NCBI GenBank assembly: GCA_002699125.1
Contig: PABI01000084.1
Location: 62,001-126,000, forward strand
Source: Anaerolineaceae bacterium
Lineage (GTDB): Bacteria > Chloroflexota > Anaerolineae > Promineifilales > Promineifilaceae
Reading direction: 5' to 3'
DNA length: 64,000 nt
The translations under genes were made by a program, and so were the position numbers. This document shows positions 45,079 to 53,379 of the stretch, in pieces (the first letter of the stretch is position 1; every line of letters begins with the position of its first letter). The notes under the pieces were generated by a model, which was not told the DNA's origin, made no database searches, and saw only the letters and a program-made list of their open reading frames with translations.

Positions 45079-47013
45079 TTAGGAAACGGCCGTTGCCACA
45101 GAATCAAGCTCTAACAGGGCCAATACCTCTTCGCCCAACATCTCCTCCTTTTCCATCAGCGCATTGGCCACGGCTGCCAAACCGTCACGATAGGTTTGCA
45201 GCGTTTCCTCGGCCCGGTTGAAAGCGGCGTCCAAAATTGACATGATCGCCTCATCCACTTCGCGCGCCGTCGTTTCGCTGTAATCCCGGCCGCGCGTAAT
45301 TTCTTCACCCAGGAACACCTGCTGCGAGCGGCTGCCCAGCGCCATGAAACCAAACCGGTCGCTCATGCCCCAGTCCAGCACCATGCGCCGCGCCAGCTGC
45401 GTTGCCTGCTTTAAATCATTTTCAGCCCCGCTGGTCGCCGTAGAAAATTTCATGTTTTCGGCAGCGCGCCCCCCCATCATCACGGCCAGGCGGTCCAGCA
45501 TGTATTCGCGAGGATAAATGTACTTTTCGCGCTCCGGCAGCTGCTGGGTTACCCCCATCGCCTTGCCACGCGGCACGATGGTCACTTTGTGGATGGGATC
45601 GGCATGGGGCAAAACGGCCGCAATCACCGCATGTCCCGCCTCATGGTAAGCAATCATCTCCCGCTCTTTTTCGGTCAGGGCCAATCCTTCACGCTCCAAC
45701 CCCATCAATATCTTGTCACGAGCTTCTTCAAGGTCCGTCCGCTCAATGGCGTCCTTTTCCTGGCGGGCGGCCAGGAGCGCCGCTTCATTGAGAATGTTTT
45801 CCAAATCGGCGCCGCTGAAGCCGGGCGTGCCGCGCGCCAATTCATGCAAATCGACATCAGGCGCAAATGGCTTACCTCGGGCGTGAATCTCTAAAATTTC
45901 CTTGCGGGCAGAAAGCGTGGGTAGATTAACCGTGATTTGCCGGTCGAAGCGGCCCGGACGCAGCAGCGCCGGGTCCAGAATATCTGGCCGGTTGGTGGCG
46001 GCCATCACCACGACGTTTTCTGTAGGCTCAAAGCCATCCATCTCCGACAGCATCTGGTTGAGCGTTTGTTCTCGCTCATCATGGCCGCCGCCCAACCCGG
46101 CACCGCGCCGCCGCCCGATGGAATCCAGCTCATCAATGAAGATGATGCAGGGGGCGGCTTTGCGGGCATCGTCGAATAATCCACGCACCCGGGAAGCGCC
46201 CACGCCAACAAACATTTCCATGAAGTCAGATCCGGTGATGCTGAAGAAAGGCACGCCCGCCTCGCCGGCCACGGCCCGGGCCAGCAGCGTTTTACCCGTG
46301 CCTGGCGGCCCCACCAGCAAAATACCCTTGGGGGCCTGCCCGCCCAACCGCTGCACGCGTTCCGGCGATTTTAGATAGGCGACAATCTCTTCCAGCTCCG
46401 TTTTGGCCCCTTCTAAACCAGCCACGTCGCTAAACGTGATCGGCTCTTGCTCATCATCGTACAGCCGGGCCCGGCTTTGCCCCATGGAGAAGATTTGCTG
46501 CCCGGGTTGGCGCATCCGGCTAATGAAAAAGTAGCCCAGGCCAATGAGCAGCAAAAAGGGCAAGATGTTGATGAGAATGGCCCAGAGGGTGTTGTCGGCG
46601 GGGGGAACGGCCGTAACCGTCACCTCGTTTTCTTCCAGCAACGCCAACAAACTATCATCTCCTACCGATGGAATGTGGGTGATAAATTCAGTGCCCGTCA
46701 CCGTGGCCGCGTCCCCGGCGGCATCGGCAGCGGGAACGGTAACTGGCTCAATCAGCTCGCCGCGAATTTCCATATTGTCGAATGTAACGGCCGTGACATT
46801 CTCAGCCACTACCTGCTGGCGGAACCGGCTGTAATCCAGCTCAATGCGATTCGCATCGCCGCCATCGGACAGCCAAAAATAGTAAAGGACGAGCGGCAAG
46901 ATGAGCAGCAGCCAAAACACCATGCGCCAAAACGGCCGTCGTCGCGGCTGTTCTTCCGGCTCTTGATCCTTCTGCTGTTTTTGCTGTTGATAGTTTTGAT
47001 AATTTGGTTGCAT
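45079..47013 (-). CDS. ftsH: ATP-dependent zinc metalloprotease FtsH
   Basis: A 644-residue membrane AAA protease. Two membrane helices (about 28-48 and 148-165) flank a short external domain. The AAA module has [18 protein letters not shown] (near 213), the pore loop [14 protein letters not shown], Walker [16 protein letters not shown] and the arginine fingers. The zinc site is HEAGH in [12 protein letters not shown] near 431. It degrades misfolded membrane and short-lived regulatory proteins. ACGGCCGT occurs in the non-conserved parts. The start at 47013 is MQPNYQ. Confidence 0.96.
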   Translation of the reverse strand: MQPNYQNYQQQKQQKDQEPEEQPRRRPFWRMVFWLLLILPLVLYYFWLSDGGDANRIELDYSRFRQQVVAENVTAVTFDNMEIRGELIEPVTVPAADAAGDAATVTGTEFITHIPSVGDDSLLALLEENEVTVTAVPPADNTLWAILINILPFLLLIGLGYFFISRMRQPGQQIFSMGQSRARLYDDEQEPITFSDVAGLEGAKTELEEIVAYLKSPERVQRLGGQAPKGILLVGPPGTGKTLLARAVAGEAGVPFFSITGSDFMEMFVGVGASRVRGLFDDARKAAPCIIFIDELDSIGRRRGAGLGGGHDEREQTLNQMLSEMDGFEPTENVVVMAATNRPDILDPALLRPGRFDRQITVNLPTLSARKEILEIHARGKPFAPDVDLHELARGTPGFSGADLENILNEAALLAARQEKDAIERTDLEEARDKILMGLEREGLALTEKEREMIAYHEAGHAVIAAVLPHADPIHKVTIVPRGKAMGVTQQLPEREKYIYPREYMLDRLAVMMGGRAAENMKFSTATSGAENDLKQATQLARRMVLDWGMSDRFGFMALGSRSQQVFLGEEITRGRDYSETTAREVDEAIMSILDAAFNRAEETLQTYRDGLAAVANALMEKEEMLGEEVLALLELDSVATAVS

Positions 47014-47068
47014 ACAACCTTTTCGAGTAAACCACAGGCAGACCGCCTGCTTCTACCTAAAATAAATT

Positions 47069-47157
47069 TTTTTGCCACAGAGAACACAGAGATTTGAGAG
47101 GGGCCTTTGCCAGAGGCAGCCTTCCTCTTTCCCCTCTGTGTCCTCTGTGGCTTATCT
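47069..47157. repeat. Intergenic CCACAGAGAACACAGAG / CTCTGTGTCCTCTGTGG inverted repeat
   Basis: Left arm: TGCCACAGAGAACACAGAG. Right arm: CCCCTCTGTGTCCTCTGTGGC. These are near-complementary, with a central GAGAGGGGCC..CTTTCCCCTC that can pair as well. The structure is a long hairpin between ftsH and the Lon-like gene. It belongs to the word-like repeat family of this genome. Confidence 0.75.
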
Positions 47158-49601
47158 TAATCCTGCACCTGGCCGTTTTCGTGGAAACTGCGCTGGGTTT
47201 CGGCCAGCGTGTCCAGATAGTCGGCCACGCGCCGGTTGATGCTTTCTGGGGGATAACGGCCGTCTTCACCCATCACACCGGCTTCAACCCCGGTCAACAG
47301 TTCAATGCCCTGGTCAATGGTTTCCAGGGCAAAAATATGGAACTGGCCGTCGGCCACCGCTTCGACCACGTCGTGGCGCAGCATCAAATTTTTCACGTTG
47401 GCGGCGGGGATGAGCACGCCTTGCTCGCCCGTCAGGCCGCGCGCCTGGCAGATGTCAAAAAAGCCTTCGATTTTTTCGTTAACGCCGCCAATCGCCTGCA
47501 CCTGCCCGCGCTGGTTCACAGAGCCGGTGACAGCAAACGATTGCTTGATAGGCGCATCGGCCATGGCCGACAGCAGCGCGTACAGCTCGGCCGATGAGGC
47601 ACTGTCGCCATCTACACCACCGTAGCTTTGCTCAAATACCAGGGAGGCGGTGAGAGAAAGCGGCCGTTTCTCGGCATACCGTCCGCCCAAAAACCCGCTC
47701 AAAATCATGACACCTTTGGAATGCAGCGGGCCACCCATCTCCACCTTGCGCTCGATGTCGATGACTTCGCCCTTGCCCAGGCGCACCCGGGCGGTAATGC
47801 GGCTGGGGCGGCCAAAGGCGTGCTGCCCCACAGCAATCACCGACAAAGCATTGATCTGGCCCACCACGGTATCTTCGGTGTCAATCAGCACCGTGTCGCG
47901 CAAAATCGCTTCCTGCATTCGTTCACGGAGACGGCCGTTGCGGTACTTTTGCGCATCAATTGCTTTTTGCACATCGGCCGGCTGCACTAAATCGTGATCG
48001 TTTTGCGCCGACCAGTAGCTCGACTCGCGCATCAAATCAGCCATCGGCTGCATGTGGGTAGACAGCTTTTCTGCATCGCCCGCCAGCCGGGAGCTGTACT
48101 CAATTATCCGTGCCACCGCCTGCCTGCTGAATGGCTGCAGCGCCTCCCGCCGCACCAAGGAGCTAATGAATTGGGCATAAATACGATTATTTGCCTCATC
48201 TCGCTCCATCTCTTCTTCAAAATCGGCCGCCACTTTAAACAGCTCGCCAAAGTCCGGATCAAGCTGATAGAGTAAATAATAAAGGTGTCGCTCACCTAAT
48301 AAAATAATCTTCACGTCCAGCGGGATCGGTTCCGGCTCCAGCGAAGCGGTGCTGATCAGCCCCAACGAATGCTCCAATGGCTCAATTTTGAGTTCGTCAG
48401 ATTGCAATGCCCGCTTGAGGCCTTCCCAGCTTTGCGGATTCAGCAGCACTTTGCGCGCGTCTAAAATAAGGTAACCGCCGTTGGCCCGATGCAGGCTGCC
48501 TTGCTTAATCATCGTGAAGTCGGTGAACAGCGCCCCCATCCGGGCCTCGTGCTCAATACGGCCGATTAAATTGGCAAATGTTGGATGGTCAGCATAAATC
48601 ACCGGCGCACCGCTCGTCTGACTGTTGTCTACCAATAAATTCACCTGATAGCGGTTAAAAAATGGTGATTCACGCGTCATTTGCTGCCGCGCCTGCATCG
48701 CCGCCATGAGCGGATTCTGCTGCGAACGAGAAGATGCTGAATCCTCCGACTGTAAAAACTTGTCGGCATTTTCAATCACGTCTTCCTTCACCGCCTGCAA
48801 ATAATCCACCACCTCAGGAAACTGTTCGTACTTTTTAATGAGCTCATCTTTGAAGAGCGGTGCAACGGCAAATGTAGCCATCTCTTGATTCAGCTGCTTG
48901 ACTTCTTCACGACTCTCCCGGCTCCACTGCGGCACCTGCCGCATCAGCCGCTGCAATTTGTTCTGAAACTTTTCAATTGTGCCTTCATACTTCTCTTTAT
49001 CTTCATCAGACAGCTTCTGAAATTCTTCTGAGCGAATGACTTCGCCATTTTTAAGCGGGGCAATGGCCAGTCCTTGTTGGGTTTTTATCAGGGCAACATC
49101 TTCCTGGCGGGCCTCTTCGTTTAGCTGCTCCAGCCCTTCTTCCTGCCGGGCTTGCAGCCGTTCCTGGATGGCCTGCCGCTGCACCTGGTACTCTTCACTC
49201 TTAAAGGTAGCCGGCAGCACAGTGAACAGTTCATCCAGCAAATTTTCCATATCCCGACACAGCTCGTTCCCCTTGCCTGCCGGCAAGCTGATAGCATTTG
49301 GCTGGTGCGGCTGCTCAAAATTGTGTACATAGCACCAGTCAGGCGGGATTGGTTTATCTTTGGCCTGTTGATCGAGGTAGCGGCAAACGGCCGTATACTT
49401 CCCCACCCCATTTGGTCCCAGCGCAAATAAATTATAACCATCCTGCGCTATGGTAATGCCAAACTGGATAGCCTCCACGGCCCGATCCTGGCCGATGATG
49501 GCGATCGTGTCGTCTAAATCGGCCGTTGTTTCAAAATCAAACTGATCGGGATCACACTGCCGGTATAGTTCTACGATTGACAAACTTTCTTTGAGTTTCA
49601 T
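47157..49601 (-). CDS. Lon-like ATP-dependent protease (AAA_32/Lon_C)
   Basis: An 814-residue protein. Its N-terminal part has a P-loop-like GPNGVGKYTAVCRYL near residues 56-70, in which the usual Thr/Ser after Lys is replaced by Tyr. The second half holds the AAA core (GGYLILDARKVLLNPQSWEGLKRAL) and the S16 peptidase domain with the Ser nucleophile in GGVDGDSASSAELYALLS near 670 and the catalytic Lys in GGVNEKIEGFF near 710. The layout is that of the AAA_32 LonB-like subgroup. The start at 49601 (MKLKES) fits better than 49619. It follows ftsH in the same direction, so this region is a proteolysis locus. Confidence 0.88.
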   Translation of the reverse strand: MKLKESLSIVELYRQCDPDQFDFETTADLDDTIAIIGQDRAVEAIQFGITIAQDGYNLFALGPNGVGKYTAVCRYLDQQAKDKPIPPDWCYVHNFEQPHQPNAISLPAGKGNELCRDMENLLDELFTVLPATFKSEEYQVQRQAIQERLQARQEEGLEQLNEEARQEDVALIKTQQGLAIAPLKNGEVIRSEEFQKLSDEDKEKYEGTIEKFQNKLQRLMRQVPQWSRESREEVKQLNQEMATFAVAPLFKDELIKKYEQFPEVVDYLQAVKEDVIENADKFLQSEDSASSRSQQNPLMAAMQARQQMTRESPFFNRYQVNLLVDNSQTSGAPVIYADHPTFANLIGRIEHEARMGALFTDFTMIKQGSLHRANGGYLILDARKVLLNPQSWEGLKRALQSDELKIEPLEHSLGLISTASLEPEPIPLDVKIILLGERHLYYLLYQLDPDFGELFKVAADFEEEMERDEANNRIYAQFISSLVRREALQPFSRQAVARIIEYSSRLAGDAEKLSTHMQPMADLMRESSYWSAQNDHDLVQPADVQKAIDAQKYRNGRLRERMQEAILRDTVLIDTEDTVVGQINALSVIAVGQHAFGRPSRITARVRLGKGEVIDIERKVEMGGPLHSKGVMILSGFLGGRYAEKRPLSLTASLVFEQSYGGVDGDSASSAELYALLSAMADAPIKQSFAVTGSVNQRGQVQAIGGVNEKIEGFFDICQARGLTGEQGVLIPAANVKNLMLRHDVVEAVADGQFHIFALETIDQGIELLTGVEAGVMGEDGRYPPESINRRVADYLDTLAETQRSFHENGQVQD

Positions 49602-49843
49602 TTCTCTATCCTTTTCCAACCTGAGGAATTTTCATTATACGTTCGGCAAGCAGCCCACCGCAACCAGTTTGTTGCCTAAAAAATGTCCTTTTAGCACAGT
49701 CTATACCCTATTTCTACCCCCCATCTATGCCACGATACATGAGCCAGCGCTATTTCTCACCTTAAACTTTATGTTGAACTCAATGTGCATTTTCATCATT
49801 ATTCTGATTATCCAAACTCAGAATAGCTGTGAGGTTTTCAAAA

Positions 49844-51430
49844 ATGTTACGCCACAAAACGCTGCACGGAGGATTTATTGGCGGTGGCGTTGGTTTAATG
49901 CTGCTCGCCCTTTTTTATCTGGGTGACCGGCTGTTTCGGTTACCGTTTCTCCCCTTTAATTTTTTCGACTGGCTGGCGCGTGCCCTGCCCGGCGAACTGG
50001 TAACTCTGGGCATCGACAGCATCGTAGACGCCATTTTATTTTTAAATTTGGGCAGTTCCACCAGCGCAACGGCCAAGCTGATTGAACAGATCATCGCCCT
50101 AACCATTTTTGTACTGCTGTGGGTAGTTATTGGCTGGCTAATTGCCCTGGTGAGCCAACAAACGCGCTTTTCAGCCCATCAAGCCGGGCTTACGGCCGCA
50201 CTCCTCCTGTTTGGCGCAATAGCAATCATTCTAAATGTAGAAACGGTGCAACAGCCATTGGCCTTAGCCTGGCAGTTCATTTTATTGGTGGCCGGCGGCT
50301 GGGCCATCAGCTGGGGTTTGGCTGCGGCCCGAGAAGCAGAAACGGCCGTATCCAACCGCCGAAACTTTTTGAACCGCTTCGGCGGCGTGGTGCTGGGCGT
50401 TACCGTCGGCGCAGCGGGCATCGGCTGGCTGTTTGGCCGGCAGCCGGCAGACACCGGCGCAGAAGAAGCGGTAGATACATCCGGCGATGGCATGGCGATG
50501 GCCGACGTGGCCACAGACCCGGAAGAGCTGCAAGGCCGGCTGGAACCGGCCCCAGGCACCCGCCCGGAAATAACGCCGGACGGCGAATTTTATCGCATCG
50601 ACATCAACACCCGGCCACCCGTCATTGAACGAGCTGATTGGGAGCTGCAAGTAGACGGCCTGTTTGACAATCCGCGCAATCTGACCCTGGCCGATTTGAT
50701 GGCATTTCCGGCCGTGACCCAACCTTTGACCCTGAGCTGCATCTCCAACCGCATTGGTGGCGACCTCATCAGCGCCGCCGACTGGACCGGCGTGCGGCTG
50801 GGCCTGCTGCTGGAGGATTTAGGCTTGCAGCCCGAGGCGCAAGAGCTGACCATTGAAGCTGAAGACGGCTTTTACGAAAGCGTCTCCATGCCGGACATGA
50901 TGGACCCGCGCACGCTGCTGGTTTACGCCATGAACGGCGAAACCTTACCCCAACGGCACGGCTTCCCTCTGCGCATTTATATCCCCAACCGGTACGGCAT
51001 GAAGCAGCCCAAATGGATCACCCGCATCGAGGCAATTGAGGGGGAAGGCCCCGGCTACTGGGTGGAGCGCGGCTGGAGCGAAGAAGCGCGGCCCAAAGTC
51101 ATCTCGATTATTGACAATGTGGCGGTGGATCAGCGGTTGGACAACGGCCGTATCCCCATCGGCGGCATTGCCTGGGCCGGCGATCGCGGCATTCAGCGGG
51201 TAGAAGTTCAGGTAGATGACGGCGAATGGCAGGCAGCCCAGCTGCGCCTGCCGCCGCTCAGCACGCTCACCTGGGTGCAGTGGCGTTATGATTGGCCCGC
51301 CGCCTCCGGTGAGCACACCTTCCGCGTCCGCGCCACCGACGGCGAAGGCACGCTGCAAATTGGCGAAGAATCAGACGTGCGGCCAGACGGTGCCACCGGC
51401 TACCACGCCGTTACAGAAACAATCGCTTAG
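49844..51430 (+). CDS. Molybdopterin-dependent oxidoreductase (sulfite-oxidase fold) with N-terminal membrane domain
   Basis: A 528-residue protein. The N-terminal ~180 residues carry about four to five membrane helices. A linker rich in Ala/Asp (about 205-240) is followed by a sulfite-oxidase-type Moco domain: PPVIERADWELQVDGLF near 258-274, the Mo-ligating Cys in LTLSCISNRIGGDLIS near 295-310, and NRYGMKQPKWITRIEAIEG near 380-398. A C-terminal Mo-co_dimer-like domain ends at 528. The start ATG 49844 has GAGG nine bases upstream. It resembles periplasmic YedY/MsrP-like or sulfite-oxidising enzymes fused to a membrane anchor. The substrate is unknown. Confidence 0.86.
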   Translation: MLRHKTLHGGFIGGGVGLMLLALFYLGDRLFRLPFLPFNFFDWLARALPGELVTLGIDSIVDAILFLNLGSSTSATAKLIEQIIALTIFVLLWVVIGWLIALVSQQTRFSAHQAGLTAALLLFGAIAIILNVETVQQPLALAWQFILLVAGGWAISWGLAAAREAETAVSNRRNFLNRFGGVVLGVTVGAAGIGWLFGRQPADTGAEEAVDTSGDGMAMADVATDPEELQGRLEPAPGTRPEITPDGEFYRIDINTRPPVIERADWELQVDGLFDNPRNLTLADLMAFPAVTQPLTLSCISNRIGGDLISAADWTGVRLGLLLEDLGLQPEAQELTIEAEDGFYESVSMPDMMDPRTLLVYAMNGETLPQRHGFPLRIYIPNRYGMKQPKWITRIEAIEGEGPGYWVERGWSEEARPKVISIIDNVAVDQRLDNGRIPIGGIAWAGDRGIQRVEVQVDDGEWQAAQLRLPPLSTLTWVQWRYDWPAASGEHTFRVRATDGEGTLQIGEESDVRPDGATGYHAVTETIA

Positions 51431-51464
51431 ACGGCCGTTTGCCTAATCAAAGACCAGTCTGCTG

Positions 51465-51545
51465 AAAAAAGCCAACGCAGAGGCGCAGAGCCGCAGAGTA
51501 AAGACAATAATCTGCGTAAATCTGCGGAATCTGCGGATCAAATTG
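51465..51545. repeat. Intergenic CGCAGAGGCGCAGAG / TCTGCGTAAATCTGCGG repeat
   Basis: AACGCAGAGGCGCAGAGCCGC is followed by AATCTGCGTAAATCTGCGGAA. It sits between convergent genes. The words are nearly those of 22855-22940, separated by a different centre. Confidence 0.7.
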
Positions 51546-53283
51546 AATGCTCGTAGCCGCGGCGGACGTAGGCGGCGCGGGCAATGCGGTGCATCCGCTC
51601 GTCATCATTGTCTTCAATCTGGTCCAGGCAGCGCTGCACCCGACGCGCCGCCCGCGCGCAGAACGTCTCAGCAATGTAGCGCTCTTCGGCCGGCGTGGCG
51701 ATCAGGTCCCGCTCCAGCACATCGCTAACGCGAGAGATGGTGGCCACCTGCGCATAAATGTCTATCACCGCGTGGGCCAGCCGCTTGAGCTGGCGCTGTT
51801 CCTCCTGAACATCTTCACCATGCTGACGCAGCAGCTTTTCGCTCACGTGGCGCAGCCGCTTCACCTGGTCGGTGACCGGGTCGGCCAGCGGTTTCAAATC
51901 GGCGTGGACCTCATTTAGGCGGTCCGGCTGGATTTCGCGACGGATGCGGTTTTCCACGTAGTCGGCCAGCACGCCCAGACTGCGAATCGGCTGGGAAAAA
52001 TCAACTTCCTGCAAATCGGACAGCTCGTTGGCCAGCGGTTTCAATCCGGAAAGGGCAATGAAGACGCGCAGCACGTCATTGGCCCCTTCAAAAATGGGGA
52101 AGACGCGAATGTCGCGCAGGATTTTTTCGTACGGCTGGTCGGTGATGTAAGCCTCACCGCCCGCCAACTGGAACATGCGGTTAGCGGCATACCAGAGGAA
52201 TTCAGTCCCCGCCACCTTAACGATGGCCGATTCCAGCGAATAATCCGGCATCCCAGCATCGACCAGGCCGGTGTTGAGGTAAGCCATCGACTGCAAGCCG
52301 TAGAGATAGGATGCAGTCCAACCAATCTTGTCTTCGACGAGGCCAAATTCGGCTAACGGCCGTCCAAACTGCTCCCGCTCCAGGGTGTGGTTAACGGCCA
52401 GGCGCAGCAGCTTTTTGACAGAGCCAATCGAGCCGGCACCCAGGGAGAGACGGCCGTTGTTCAACACTTCAACCGCAATTTTGAAGCCATCCCCTTCTTC
52501 CCCCAGCACATTCTCGGGCGGCACGCGCACGTCGTTAAACTTCAGATGGCGTAAATCGTTGGCCTTCAAACCCATCGTGGGATAAGAACGGCCGACTTCC
52601 AGCCCTTCCATCCCTTTTTCTACAATCAAAGCCACATGGGCACCCTCATCGGTGCGGGCAAAAACGGTGAGCACATCCTTCGAACCATTGCCAATGTAGC
52701 GCTTTTCGCCAAACAGCCGGTAAGAGCCGTCTCGCTGGGGAATGGCGCGGGATTGGATGTGGTAGGCGTCCGACCCGGCGTTGGGCTCCGTGAGAGCAAA
52801 GGCAGCCAGCTTGCGCCCGGCAGCCAAATCGGGCAGGAAGCGATCTTTTTGTGCCTCGCTGCCGAACATGTGAATTCCTTTCATGCCGATGGATTGATGC
52901 ACCCCCAGCACCACCGAGAGCGTGGGATCGATACAGCCAATTTCTTCAAAAACCAGCCCGTAGCCAGTTTGCGACAATCCCTGGCCGCCATACTTAGGCG
53001 AAATATACAGCCCCAGCAGGCCGCGCTCGCCCAACCCGGCGATAATGTCGTCACCCACCCAGCCATAGGCCTCCGCCTGGCGTGGGTCGTAATGTTCGTC
53101 AGTGAAGCGCCAGGCCGCTTCGATCAGCTCATTAATGCGCTGGCGCTCTAAATATTCCGGTCGCGGATAGGGCAACACCAAATCCTCATGAATCTCGCCT
53201 AAAAACAGGGGCTTGACAAATGAGGGGGAAACGGCCGTGTCCACTTCCTTGCGCTTGGGTTGTTCTTTAACTTTTTGGTTCAT
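51538..53283 (-). CDS. Acyl-CoA dehydrogenase (VLCAD-like, extended C-terminus)
   Basis: A 581-residue FAD enzyme. Conserved parts: FALTEPNAGSDAYHI near 162-176 (flavin contact), RYIGNGSKD, LSLGAGSIGS, and the C-terminal IFEGANDVLRVFIALSG near 405-421, where Glu is the catalytic base. The additional ~160 residues at the C-terminus are the extended tail of VLCAD/FadE-like enzymes. It catalyses the first step of fatty-acid beta-oxidation. It is the last of three genes on the minus strand, after the thiolase and FadB-like genes. Start 53283 (MNQKVK) is chosen. Confidence 0.92.
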   Translation of the reverse strand: MNQKVKEQPKRKEVDTAVSPSFVKPLFLGEIHEDLVLPYPRPEYLERQRINELIEAAWRFTDEHYDPRQAEAYGWVGDDIIAGLGERGLLGLYISPKYGGQGLSQTGYGLVFEEIGCIDPTLSVVLGVHQSIGMKGIHMFGSEAQKDRFLPDLAAGRKLAAFALTEPNAGSDAYHIQSRAIPQRDGSYRLFGEKRYIGNGSKDVLTVFARTDEGAHVALIVEKGMEGLEVGRSYPTMGLKANDLRHLKFNDVRVPPENVLGEEGDGFKIAVEVLNNGRLSLGAGSIGSVKKLLRLAVNHTLEREQFGRPLAEFGLVEDKIGWTASYLYGLQSMAYLNTGLVDAGMPDYSLESAIVKVAGTEFLWYAANRMFQLAGGEAYITDQPYEKILRDIRVFPIFEGANDVLRVFIALSGLKPLANELSDLQEVDFSQPIRSLGVLADYVENRIRREIQPDRLNEVHADLKPLADPVTDQVKRLRHVSEKLLRQHGEDVQEEQRQLKRLAHAVIDIYAQVATISRVSDVLERDLIATPAEERYIAETFCARAARRVQRCLDQIEDNDDERMHRIARAAYVRRGYEHSI

Positions 53284-53298
53284 TTCTTCTTCTACCAA

Positions 53299-53371
53299 AT
53301 GACTACAACAAATTTTAGGAATTAACGAATGAAGAAAAATTTCGTTGTTTCCTTAAATTCGTTGTAGTCAT
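53299..53371. repeat. 73-bp imperfect inverted repeat in the beta-oxidation operon
   Basis: Left arm 53299-53329 begins ATGACTACAAC. The right arm, ending at 53371, is its near-exact reverse complement: about 27 of 31 positions match and the outer 11 are identical. It is a MITE-like or attenuator-like hairpin between the FadB-like and acyl-CoA dehydrogenase genes. Confidence 0.8.
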
Positions 53372-53379
53372 CACCCGAA

